This document shows, one piece after another, positions 7,142-14,987 of a DNA stretch of 18,507 nt (positions are counted from its first letter, which is position 1; every line of letters starts with the position of its first letter). The stretch comes from SIG440 sp045645905 (GTDB taxonomy: Bacteria > Bacillota > Clostridia > Monoglobales > Monoglobaceae): positions 1 through 18,507 of the forward strand of contig JAZRJT010000089.1 in the NCBI GenBank assembly GCA_045645905.1, read 5' to 3'. The notes under the pieces were generated by a model, which had not been told where the DNA came from, ran no database searches, and saw only the letters and a list, made by a program, of their open reading frames with translations. A program made the translations under genes and the position numbers.

Positions 7142-8068
7142 CTAGATTTGTAAGAAATCTTTGCATTTCTCTGTGATAAGTGCCATGAAATCTGGGGCAT
7201 CTGCACGCACCCATTGAATTTTGTCATTGCGCCTAAACCATGTCATCTGTCTTTTTGCATATCTACGGCTTTCCATCTTGATTTTCTCTACTGCCTCATC
7301 AATGGTGACCGCACCTTCCAAAAATTCTAAAATCTCCTTATATCCAATTGCCTGCATAGCAGTTGTATCGCGACCTATGCCCATATCTTTAAGAGACCGA
7401 ACCTCTTCAAGCAATCCATCATCCATCATTTTGTCAACACGCTTATTTATTCTTTCATAAAGAGTTTCGCGGTCAGCATCAATTCCCAGAATCAATGCAT
7501 CATACACAGGTTCACGTCTTGACTCAAGATTTACCTGTGTAAAGGTTTTACCGGTAAGCCTACATACCTCTAAAGCACGGATAACCCGCCTTACATTATT
7601 GGGATGAATTTTATCTGACGCCTCAGGATCCTTCTCGGCAAGCAAACGATGAAGTGCATCAACGCCTTCGGTATCTGCCAACTCTTGCATTTTTTCACGA
7701 AATTCAGGATCACTGCCAAAATCCTCAAACACTATATTTTCAAGAACACTGTCCATATAAAGTCCCGTGCCGCCGGCAAGTATGGGCAGCCTGCCACGCC
7801 TGATAATGTCATCAATGCAATTTCTTGCCATAACCACAAAATCTGCTACGCTGCATCTTTCCTTGGGGTGAACAATATCAATCATATGGTGCACAGCCGC
7901 CTCAAGTTCACTCTTGTCAGGTTTGGCTGTACCTATATCCATAAACCTGTAAATCTGCATAGAATCACAAGAAACTACCTCGCCGCCAAATCTGCGGGCG
8001 ATTTCTATCGCCAGAGCTGTCTTGCCCGAGGCTGTAGGTCCTGCAATCGCTATAATCTTTTTCAGCAT
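7142..8068 (-). CDS. miaA: MiaA, tRNA dimethylallyltransferase
   Basis: Transfers the dimethylallyl group to N6 of adenosine-37 in tRNAs that read codons beginning with U, forming i6A. That is the substrate for MiaB, encoded upstream in the same run. The P-loop GPTASGKT is at residues 10-17. The conserved DSMQIY (35-40) followed by MDIGTAKP binds substrate. GGTGLYMDSV and the later AIGYKEILEFL and RRYAKRQMTWFRR segments are also family marks. Length, 308 residues, is standard. The gene begins three bases after the mutL stop, with AGAGGA about 11 bases upstream. In many Firmicutes hfq follows miaA; here the HlyD-like gene follows directly and no hfq is present. The identification is certain. 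Confidence 0.97.
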   Translation of the reverse strand: MLKKIIAIAGPTASGKTALAIEIARRFGGEVVSCDSMQIYRFMDIGTAKPDKSELEAAVHHMIDIVHPKERCSVADFVVMARNCIDDIIRRGRLPILAGGTGLYMDSVLENIVFEDFGSDPEFREKMQELADTEGVDALHRLLAEKDPEASDKIHPNNVRRVIRALEVCRLTGKTFTQVNLESRREPVYDALILGIDADRETLYERINKRVDKMMDDGLLEEVRSLKDMGIGRDTTAMQAIGYKEILEFLEGAVTIDEAVEKIKMESRRYAKRQMTWFRRNDKIQWVRADAPDFMALITEKCKDFLQI

Positions 8069-8071
8069 AAG

Positions 8072-9991
8072 CTAAACAATCCTCTTAAACATTTTTTCAA
8101 TTTCACGCTTTGTAAATTCAATTTTAATAGGTCTGCCGTGGGGGCAGGTGGTAATTCCTGAATTTTCAAGCTCCTCCACATCACGCACAAGAACCTCCAT
8201 TTCAATCAGGCTAAGCTTTTTATTTGCCTTGATAGCATATTTACAGGAGATTGTGTCAAGCAGTCTTTCTTCAAAGCTCAAAAGGCCCGACGGTCTTCCG
8301 TCGCTCAATATAGAAATTACCTCTGTCGCAAGGTTTTTTATATCTTCCTCATCCGAGATAAACGGAGTTTGCCGTATAATTACCGAATTACGTCCGAACT
8401 CTTCGATTTCAAAGCCCATATTTTCAAGGGTCTCTTTATTATCCTTGACTACATCAACTTCGCAGGTGTCAACATCCATAACAATGGGAGCAAGCAGAAT
8501 CTGCCCCGAAACTCCGCGGTCACAATAGTCTTTTTTTAAAGTTTCAAATCTCTTTCTTTCGTGGGCAGCGTGCTGTTCTATCATAAACATTTTATTGCCC
8601 TTTTGCACAATCACATAGGTGTCAAAAACCTGACCCACAACCCGAGTAGGCTCTGCTGCATCTATACTGCCTTCCTCAAATAATGGCAATTGCACAGATT
8701 GTCCATTACTCTGCGGAACAATCGCATCTATTTTTAGGGGAATATCCTCAATTTCAAGAACGGGAAATGTTGCAATGTCACTTTTATCAGGAGTTTCATT
8801 AAAATGCTCTCTCGTGCTTTCAAAAACATTTTCCTGCTTTGGAGAATTAAGTCGTCTGCCCGAACTGTTTGGAACAGTATTTTTAAGAAATTCGCTAACC
8901 GTTTGTCTGTTAACTCTTTCGGGTTCTTTGTTTGCAGATATGGATACCGAAGTCGACTTTGCAGCATCTGCCGTCTCTTCCGGTTCTTTGACATGAATTT
9001 CTGGACGGCGGTAAATTGCATTTTTCACACCGTGATAAACTATATCGTATATTTCCTTTTCGTTGGCAAACTTAATCTCGGTTTTTGCCGGATGAACATT
9101 CACATCAACCAGACTTGGTGCAAGCTGAATATTCAATACAAAGAACGGAAACTTCCCCGTCATAAGTACATTTCGATAGGCTTCTTCAACAATCTTTGAA
9201 ATAACATGATTTTTAATGTACCTGCCGTTTACGAACAATGTCTGTCTGGCACGATTGCCTCGTGCAAGCTCTGCCTTGCCTACCACACCTGAGACGGTTA
9301 CCCCTTGCTCGGTATGGTCTACCTCCACAACACCCTTAGCATGCTCAATTCCGTAAATATTAAGGATTGCATTTTTGAGATTCCCATCACCCGATGTTGA
9401 AAACTGCTCCTTTCCGTCGCAGATATACCTGAATGCAATCTCAGGCTTCGAAAGGGCAATACGGCTGAGCACGTCAGCCACATATCCTGCCTCTGTAGAA
9501 TCCTTCTTTAAAAATTTCATTCTGGCAGGCACGGATGCAAAAAGATTTTCAACAATCATAATTGTACCTTCGTTGCAGGCAACTGTTTCTTTTTGTGACG
9601 TCACGCCATGGTTCACCGTCACATGGGCACCATCAAGGGCACCTTTTTCTTTTGTGATTACCGTCACATCAGAAACCGCACATATACTTGCCAATGCCTC
9701 ACCTCGAAAGCCCATTGTCTGTATCTCAAACAAATCATCTATATCTCTCAGCTTGCTTGTTGCATGACGAAGAAAGGCAAATTCCACCTCATCAAAAGGA
9801 ATTCCTTTGCCGTTATCCTCAACGGATATATATGTGATACCACCCTTTTTGATTTCAACAGTAATTCTGTCAGCACCAGCGTATATTGAATTTTCAACAA
9901 GTTCCTTTACAACTGCCGAAGGTCTTTCCGCAACTTCACCTGCTGCAATTTTATCAGCAACAGCCTGTGACAACACTTTGATTTGTGCCAT
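8072..9991 (-). CDS. mutL: MutL mismatch repair protein with endonuclease-type C-terminus
   Basis: MutL couples mismatch recognition by MutS to strand incision. The 639-residue product has the GHKL ATPase domain: VVKELVENSIYAGA holds the catalytic Glu, VEDNGKGI is near 57-64, and TMGFRGEALASI near 92-103. A variable linker spans about 335-440 and a dimerisation/endonuclease domain follows. Endonuclease landmarks are EQHAAHER (472-479) with Glu483, CKYAIKA (583-589) and CPHGRP (616-621). The first residue of the metal motif, normally Asp (DQHA), is Glu here. The linker ends in QLPLF (434-438), which resembles a sliding-clamp-binding peptide. ATG 9991 is chosen because GAGG lies nine bases upstream and the protein then begins at the family N-terminus. 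The frame itself opens at 10042. It follows mutS by 19 bases. Confidence 0.97.
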   Translation of the reverse strand: MAQIKVLSQAVADKIAAGEVAERPSAVVKELVENSIYAGADRITVEIKKGGITYISVEDNGKGIPFDEVEFAFLRHATSKLRDIDDLFEIQTMGFRGEALASICAVSDVTVITKEKGALDGAHVTVNHGVTSQKETVACNEGTIMIVENLFASVPARMKFLKKDSTEAGYVADVLSRIALSKPEIAFRYICDGKEQFSTSGDGNLKNAILNIYGIEHAKGVVEVDHTEQGVTVSGVVGKAELARGNRARQTLFVNGRYIKNHVISKIVEEAYRNVLMTGKFPFFVLNIQLAPSLVDVNVHPAKTEIKFANEKEIYDIVYHGVKNAIYRRPEIHVKEPEETADAAKSTSVSISANKEPERVNRQTVSEFLKNTVPNSSGRRLNSPKQENVFESTREHFNETPDKSDIATFPVLEIEDIPLKIDAIVPQSNGQSVQLPLFEEGSIDAAEPTRVVGQVFDTYVIVQKGNKMFMIEQHAAHERKRFETLKKDYCDRGVSGQILLAPIVMDVDTCEVDVVKDNKETLENMGFEIEEFGRNSVIIRQTPFISDEEDIKNLATEVISILSDGRPSGLLSFEERLLDTISCKYAIKANKKLSLIEMEVLVRDVEELENSGITTCPHGRPIKIEFTKREIEKMFKRIV

Positions 9992-10010
9992 AACAATTTT
10001 CCTCTTTTTA

Positions 10011-12629
10011 TTATAAATTCTCCGCCTTTGCCTTAAGGGCATAAAGCTTTGTCAGTGCCTCCATAGGCGACATATTATCAAGGGCAAGACCCTTTATTTC
10101 GGTCACAATCTCATTCTCCTCAAACCCGCCAAAGCTTAATTGGTCAATGCTGATATCATCAACTTTTTTCTTGTTATCGCTTTTTACCGAAACATTTACG
10201 GCTGCGCCGCCATCACGCAGTTCAAGCTCCTTAAGAATTTCCTTGGCACGTTTAGTTACTTCCTTCTTAACCCCTGCAAGTGCAGCAACCTCAACACCAT
10301 AACTGCCGTCAGCCCCGCCGCGGATTATCTTTCGTAGGAAAGTGATGTCATCGCCGTGTTTTTTTACGGCAATGCAATAATTCTTTACCCCGCTAAGCCT
10401 GTCCTCAAGCTCGGTAAGCTCGTGGTAGTGGGTTGCAAACAGAGTTTTTGCTCCGCACTTATTTTTATTTGCCATATACTCAACAACCGACCAGGCAATT
10501 GCAAGCCCATCAAAGGTACTTGTTCCTCTGCCGATTTCATCAAAAATCACAAGACTCTTCTTTGTGGCATTGTCAAGAATATATGCCACCTCGTTCATCT
10601 CAACCATAAATGTACTTTGCCCTGCAGATAAATCATCGGATGCACCGACACGGGTGAAAATTTTATCTACAACACCGATTTCAGCAGAGCTTGCGGGAAC
10701 AAATGACCCAATCTGAGCCATAAGAACAATCAGCGCAGTCTGTCTCATATATGTTGACTTACCCGCCATATTGGGGCCTGTAATAATCGCAATCTGGCTA
10801 TCTGCACCGTCAAGATGGGTATCGTTGGGTATAAACATAGTGGCTAAATTTTCAACCACAGGATGTCTGCCGTCTTTAATCACTATTCTGTCAGAAATAT
10901 TCATATCAGGCATAACATACCGATTTTTCTCGGCAACATACGCAAACGAACACAAAACATCGGTCATCGCAATAGCGTGTGCCGTGCTCTGAATTCTTGC
11001 TACCTGGTCTGCCACAAGGTCACGAACCTTACAGAACATTTCATATTCCATATTGACAATCTGGCTTTCTGCCTCGACAATCTTTTCTTCAACCTCTTTG
11101 ATTTGAGGAGTTATGTATCTTTCACAGTTTGAAAGAGTCTGTTTTCTTACAAAATATTCAGGAACATCCCCTGTGCTTTGCTTACTTACCTCAAGATAAT
11201 AACCAAAGACGCGATTGTAACCGACTTTGATGTTTTTAATTCCAGTCTTTTCTTTTTCTTCCTCGGCAAAGTTTTTTATCCAGCTTACACCATTTTGCAT
11301 AAGCTCGCGACGCGAGTCAACCTCGTAGTTGAAGCCATCACGAATCAAATTGCCTTCTCTCAGGGAAATCGGCGGGTCAGGATTAATTGCATCACGAATT
11401 ACACCTCTTACGTCTGAAAGCTCGTCCAACTGCTCGTAAATTCTCTGCAAAACACCTGATGAGCATTTGCTCAAAAGATTTTTCATTTCTGGTAGTGCAT
11501 CAAGGGAATCGGCTATCGCCAGCAAATCCCGACAGTTTGCGGTTTTGTAGGTAGCCTTTGCTATCAGCCTTTCAATATCCTGAATTGATTTCAGTGCCCC
11601 GATAATTTCTTCACGCAAGATAGGGTTTGCAACCAATTCAGCCACCGCACGATGTCTGTTTTGAATTTTTGCACAGTTGGCAAGCGGCATGGTAATCCAT
11701 TTTCTTAAAAGTCTGCCGCCCATTGATGTTTTTGTTTTATTAAGCACTGCAAGAAGGCTTCCCTTTGCCTTTTTATCACGCATAGTTTCAAGCAGTTCCA
11801 GGTTGCGAATGCTATAAAGGTCAAGCTCCATGTACTCCTGTGACTCTACCACCTGAACCTCGCGCAGATTTGCAAGCTCGGTTTTCTGAGTTTCGCCAAG
11901 AAACATCAAAAGTGCCCCGAGGCTGGATATAGCAAAGCCCTTTTCAAACAATTCCGGCTGTACTTCACCAAATTTTTCCGCAACACTCTTTTTTGCCGCC
12001 TCTCGTTCGAACGCCCAGTTATAGTAGTTTCGTATGGGGCACCCGAATCTTTCGGCAACCATACCAAGAAGATGCTCTTTTTCATATGCTTCAAGGTTAA
12101 GGATAATTTCAGCAGGTGAAAATCTGCTGATTTCGTTAAGAAGCTGAATTTCCAAATCCTCGCCCTCGAATTCGTTTACCGATATTTCCCCTGTGGTAAT
12201 ATCCACAAAAGAGATACCGGCGCCCTGTCCTTCAATATACACAGATGCCAGATAATTATTTTTTGATTCATCCAAAGCCGCAGAGTCCATAATTGTGCCG
12301 GGGGTAATAACCCTAACAACGTCACGCTTGACAATACCTTTTGCTGTACTTGGGTCCTCGGTCTGCTCGCAGATGGCAACAGTATAGCCACCTTCAACCA
12401 GCTTTGCAATATAACTGTCCACCGAATGAAATGGCACACCGCACATGGGCGCACGCTCCTCCTGACCGCAATCTCTGCCGGTAAGGGTAATTTCAAGAAC
12501 TTTCGAGGCAGTCAGAGCATCATCAAAAAACATCTCGTAAAAATCACCGAGACGATACATAAGAATACTGTCTTTATACTGTTCTTTTATCTCAAAATAC
12601 TGACGCATCATAGGCGTAAATTCAGCCAT
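10011..12629 (-). CDS. mutS: MutS mismatch recognition ATPase
   Basis: MutS binds base mismatches and small loops, then slides as an ATP-bound clamp and recruits MutL. The 872-residue protein has the mismatch-wedging Phe-x-Glu motif (FYE, Phe30 and Glu32, within GDFYEMFF). Connector, lever and clamp domains follow. The ATPase has Walker A GPNMAGKST (618-626), Walker B with the signature FDEIGRGTS (about 696-704), and FATHYHE. Near the C-terminus QLSFGGF (about 830-836) resembles the clamp-binding QLSFF of Bacillus MutS. The helix-turn-helix dimerisation tail is present (MSPMEALTKLYALK). ATG 12629 is chosen because GGGGG lies eight bases upstream; the frame could extend to 12683. The 80-base gap to the RicA-like gene contains no terminator. 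Confidence 0.98.
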   Translation of the reverse strand: MAEFTPMMRQYFEIKEQYKDSILMYRLGDFYEMFFDDALTASKVLEITLTGRDCGQEERAPMCGVPFHSVDSYIAKLVEGGYTVAICEQTEDPSTAKGIVKRDVVRVITPGTIMDSAALDESKNNYLASVYIEGQGAGISFVDITTGEISVNEFEGEDLEIQLLNEISRFSPAEIILNLEAYEKEHLLGMVAERFGCPIRNYYNWAFEREAAKKSVAEKFGEVQPELFEKGFAISSLGALLMFLGETQKTELANLREVQVVESQEYMELDLYSIRNLELLETMRDKKAKGSLLAVLNKTKTSMGGRLLRKWITMPLANCAKIQNRHRAVAELVANPILREEIIGALKSIQDIERLIAKATYKTANCRDLLAIADSLDALPEMKNLLSKCSSGVLQRIYEQLDELSDVRGVIRDAINPDPPISLREGNLIRDGFNYEVDSRRELMQNGVSWIKNFAEEEKEKTGIKNIKVGYNRVFGYYLEVSKQSTGDVPEYFVRKQTLSNCERYITPQIKEVEEKIVEAESQIVNMEYEMFCKVRDLVADQVARIQSTAHAIAMTDVLCSFAYVAEKNRYVMPDMNISDRIVIKDGRHPVVENLATMFIPNDTHLDGADSQIAIITGPNMAGKSTYMRQTALIVLMAQIGSFVPASSAEIGVVDKIFTRVGASDDLSAGQSTFMVEMNEVAYILDNATKKSLVIFDEIGRGTSTFDGLAIAWSVVEYMANKNKCGAKTLFATHYHELTELEDRLSGVKNYCIAVKKHGDDITFLRKIIRGGADGSYGVEVAALAGVKKEVTKRAKEILKELELRDGGAAVNVSVKSDNKKKVDDISIDQLSFGGFEENEIVTEIKGLALDNMSPMEALTKLYALKAKAENL

Positions 12630-12709
12630 TTGCAATTCCCCCAGATTTAACTCAATAATCATTTGCCGCTTTAAACCACACAAGATTTAATGAATCTTCG
12701 TCAAAAAAA

Positions 12710-13114
12710 CTAATGACAGCTACTGCAGCTTGAACAGTTGCCGCTGCAACCACCCTCTGCACTCTCCTGTTCCTGACCGGTAATAAAATAGCTGAGAACA
12801 GCATTAACCTGCTGAACCATTAAATCAAATTCCTTGCTTGCCTCGATGTATTCGGCAATCAGTTTGTTTTCTGCAATCTTTTCAAATTCTGCCTGAACAT
12901 AATTTCTGTAATCCTCAAGCTCTTCTTTTGTAGGCTCCTTGCCTCTTAAATTCTCTGTTGCAGTTTTGCGATTTTCGTTGTATGCGTGAAGAAGGGCTGT
13001 TGCCTCTTCGTTGTTGTTCATTGCATCGCCGGCTGCAGTAAGTCTTTCTCTTTCAGGGCTGTCAGCAATAAGTGTTCCAAGTTCCTGTGCTTTTTCAATA
13101 ATTGTATTTCTCAT
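12710..13114 (-). CDS. ricA: YlbF/YmcA (RicA-like) family protein with a four-cysteine tail
   Basis: A 134-residue, largely helical protein of the YlbF/YmcA family. In Bacillus, YmcA (RicA), YlbF (RicF) and YaaT (RicT) form a complex that affects RNase Y-dependent mRNA processing, sporulation and competence and carries iron-sulfur clusters. The body (about 1-110) is helical with the family feel of INNNEEATALLHAYNENRK-type segments. The extreme C-terminus is GGCSGNCSSCSSCH, placing Cys at 123, 127, 130 and 133, suitable for metal or cluster binding. The gene starts one base after the miaB TAA, with GGAGG supplied by the end of miaB. The ymcB(miaB)-ymcA pairing is the same as in Bacillus, which supports RicA over RicF. 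The other two partners are not in the window. Family is likely; paralogue assignment rests on synteny. Confidence 0.78.
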   Translation of the reverse strand: MRNTIIEKAQELGTLIADSPERERLTAAGDAMNNNEEATALLHAYNENRKTATENLRGKEPTKEELEDYRNYVQAEFEKIAENKLIAEYIEASKEFDLMVQQVNAVLSYFITGQEQESAEGGCSGNCSSCSSCH

Positions 13115-13115
13115 T

Positions 13116-14525
13116 TTAATGTTCCTCCTTGATTATCTCACCAATCAGCGACCACGTTTTAATCTCTGTAATTTTTATATCAACAATTTGTCCAACCAAA
13201 TCTTCTGTACCACGGAAATTAACAATCTTTCCGCCGTCTGTCCTTCCGCTTAAGAATTCAGGGTTAGTCTTGCTTAATCCCTCAACCAACACCTTTTCGC
13301 ATCTTCCAAAATAAGCATCGTTCTTCTTTTTGGAAATCTCGTTCTGGAAGGCAACCATTCTGTCAAAGTTGCGATGTTTTTCCTCATCGGTCAGGCAATC
13401 CTCCATCTCAGCCGCAGGTGTACCCTTGCGCTTTGAATAGATAAAGGAAAATATCATATCATACTCAACTTCAGCAAGTATAGACATTGTATCTTCAAAA
13501 TCTTCGTTTGTCTCTCCCGGGAAGCCAACAATGACATCAGAGGTCAAAACAATATCAGGCATCCTTTCGCGTACCTTTTTTACAATTTCTAGATACTTTT
13601 CACGTGTATAACTGCGATTCATCTTCTTTAAAATCCTGTCAGAACCACACTGAACGGGTAAGTGAAGCTGTTTGCAAATTTTATCTTGCCTTGCCATAAC
13701 ATCAATCAGCTCGTCCGAAATATCCTTAGGATGCGAGGTCATAAAGCGAATACGTTCAATCCCGTCAATTTGGCAAACCATCTCTAAAAGCTGAGCAAAG
13801 GTAATTTTATCGTCCAAATCCTTGCCGTATGAATTTACATTCTGTCCAAGAAGCATAACTTCTTTATACCCTTTTGCCGCAACCTCGCGTACCTCATTTA
13901 AAATATTCTCTGCACTTCGGCTGCGTTCTCTGCCACGTACATATGGCACGATACAATATGTACAGAAGTTATTGCAACCGTACATAATGGGAATTTTTGC
14001 AAGCGGCGGATTGTCACGCACCGAGGTAACACCCTCAAAAATTCTGCCATCGCTGTCTTCAATATCAATAACTCTGCCATCAGCCAAAACATCGTTTAAA
14101 AGCTGAGGAAAACGATATACAACATGTGTGCCGAATACCATATCTACGTGCTTATACTTTTTCTTTATTTGCTCGGCAATATGTTCCTGTTGAATCATAC
14201 ATCCGCAAACACCGATAATCATCGACGGTTTTTTGCGTTTAAGATGCTTAAGAGCACCAAGATTACCGAAAACTCTGAGCTCTGCATTTTCGCGCACGGC
14301 ACAGGTGTTATAAAGCACTAAATCTGCGTCCTCTGCCGTATCACAAAAACCATAGCCCATATCACTAAGCATTCCCTTAAGATGCTCGGAATCGTTTTCA
14401 TTCTGGGCGCAACCATAGGTCTCAACAAATGCAAGAGGGCGTCGGTTTGCAGTTTGGTTTTCAAGACGGATTTTCTGTATAAAATCACGCTGTTTTTCCA
14501 TTTCAATACTGTCAATTTCCTTCAA
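13116..14525 (-). CDS. miaB: MiaB, tRNA-i6A37 methylthiotransferase
   Basis: A radical-SAM enzyme that adds a methylthio group to i6A37 of tRNA, giving ms2i6A, the step after MiaA. The 469-residue product has the UPF0004 domain with auxiliary-cluster cysteines Cys39 (ETYGCAQN), Cys75 (NTCAVREN) and Cys109 (GVCGCM). The radical-SAM motif CNNFCTYC has Cys184, 188 and 191. A C-terminal TRAM-type RNA-binding region follows. All six cluster cysteines are present. The start is TTG at 14525, with AAGGGGAG nine bases upstream. The first internal ATG lacks a ribosome binding site and lies beyond the normal N-terminal extension. It heads the 13-gene run and is directly preceded by a strong promoter. 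Related MtaB/RimO enzymes are excluded by the motif contexts and by linkage to mutS and miaA. Confidence 0.97.
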   Translation of the reverse strand: MKEIDSIEMEKQRDFIQKIRLENQTANRRPLAFVETYGCAQNENDSEHLKGMLSDMGYGFCDTAEDADLVLYNTCAVRENAELRVFGNLGALKHLKRKKPSMIIGVCGCMIQQEHIAEQIKKKYKHVDMVFGTHVVYRFPQLLNDVLADGRVIDIEDSDGRIFEGVTSVRDNPPLAKIPIMYGCNNFCTYCIVPYVRGRERSRSAENILNEVREVAAKGYKEVMLLGQNVNSYGKDLDDKITFAQLLEMVCQIDGIERIRFMTSHPKDISDELIDVMARQDKICKQLHLPVQCGSDRILKKMNRSYTREKYLEIVKKVRERMPDIVLTSDVIVGFPGETNEDFEDTMSILAEVEYDMIFSFIYSKRKGTPAAEMEDCLTDEEKHRNFDRMVAFQNEISKKKNDAYFGRCEKVLVEGLSKTNPEFLSGRTDGGKIVNFRGTEDLVGQIVDIKITEIKTWSLIGEIIKEEH

Positions 14526-14534
14526 ACAAAAACA

Positions 14535-14542
14535 CTCCCCTT
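14535..14542 (-). promoter_or_regulatory. Ribosome binding site supporting the miaB TTG start
   Basis: AAGGGGAG on the minus strand lies nine bases upstream of the TTG at 14525. No site precedes the next ATG, eight codons inside, so the rare TTG start is preferred. Confidence 0.65.
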
Positions 14543-14563
14543 AATATACAGATATACTATTTT

Positions 14564-14592
14564 ATTATACTATTTTTCGAGAGTTTTTGCAA
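14564..14592 (-). promoter_or_regulatory. Strong sigma-A-type promoter of the miaB-to-uvrB run
   Basis: On the minus strand TTGCAA (14587-14592) and TATAAT (14564-14569) are separated by exactly 17 bases. That gives a perfect -10 and a -35 matching four of six consensus positions. Transcription should begin near 14557, leaving a leader of about 30 bases before the miaB TTG. It lies in the 90-base space after spoVAE. This is the best vegetative promoter in the window and could drive everything down to the left edge. Confidence 0.75.
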
Positions 14593-14615
14593 GAGCTAAA
14601 TCTTAAAAATTTCGT

Positions 14616-14981
14616 CTATTTCTGTCTGGGCTTGAAAATAATAGCAGCTAAAAACCCAAAGAAAATCGACGCTGCAATTCCGCCTGCTGCAGCCGCTGTT
14701 CCACCGGTAAATACACCCAGGAAACCATTCTCACGAATCCCTTTAAAAACGCCCTTCGCCAAAGTGTTACCAAAACCGATAATGGGCACAGTTGCTCCTG
14801 CACCCGCAAAATCTACAATCCTTTCGTATATACCCAGGCTGCCGAGTATCACTCCTGCAACTACAAATGATACCAAAATTCTTGCAGGGGTCATTTTTGT
14901 TTTGTCAATCAGAATCTGAGCAATAGCACAAAACGCTCCTCCAACCCAAAAGGCATTAAAATACTCCCAAAACATTTTCAT
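14616..14981 (-). CDS. spoVAE: SpoVAE (stage V sporulation protein AE, membrane subunit)
   Basis: A small integral membrane protein of the SpoVA channel, which moves Ca-dipicolinate into the developing spore and lets it out in germination. The product has the SpoVAE hallmarks: FWEYFNAFWVGGAFCAIAQIL near the start, then FAGAGATVPIIGFGNTLAKG and a C-terminal hydrophobic stretch (GIAASIFFGFLAAIIF). There are about four membrane segments in 121 residues. It resembles SpoVAC, especially the shared GAGTLVPITGF/GAGATVPIIGF motif. Three ATGs lie close together at 14987, 14981 and 14975. AAGGAG is only three bases from the first but nine from the second, so 14981 is chosen. The first ATG directly abuts the spoVAD stop. 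Identity is secure; the start is uncertain by two codons. Confidence 0.9.
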   Translation of the reverse strand: MKMFWEYFNAFWVGGAFCAIAQILIDKTKMTPARILVSFVVAGVILGSLGIYERIVDFAGAGATVPIIGFGNTLAKGVFKGIRENGFLGVFTGGTAAAAGGIAASIFFGFLAAIIFKPRQK

Positions 14982-14987
14982 TTTCAT

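Noticed and set aside
7649..8161. Plus-strand open frame of 170 codons opposite miaA and the end of mutL
   Set aside because: Mirror frame of two confidently identified genes; its His/Asn/Cys-rich composition matches no protein type I know.
8734..9021. Minus-strand open frame of 95 codons inside mutL in another frame
   Set aside because: Lies within the variable linker region of MutL, where an alternative frame stays open by chance; no start signal.
12685..12705. Short dyad AAGATT/AATCTT between the ricA-like gene and mutS as a terminator
   Set aside because: Only six A/T-rich pairs and no T run after it on the minus strand, so it should not stop transcription.
14583..14608. Imperfect dyad after spoVAE as a terminator
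   Set aside because: The stem is interrupted, A/T-rich and overlaps the miaB -35; too weak to call.
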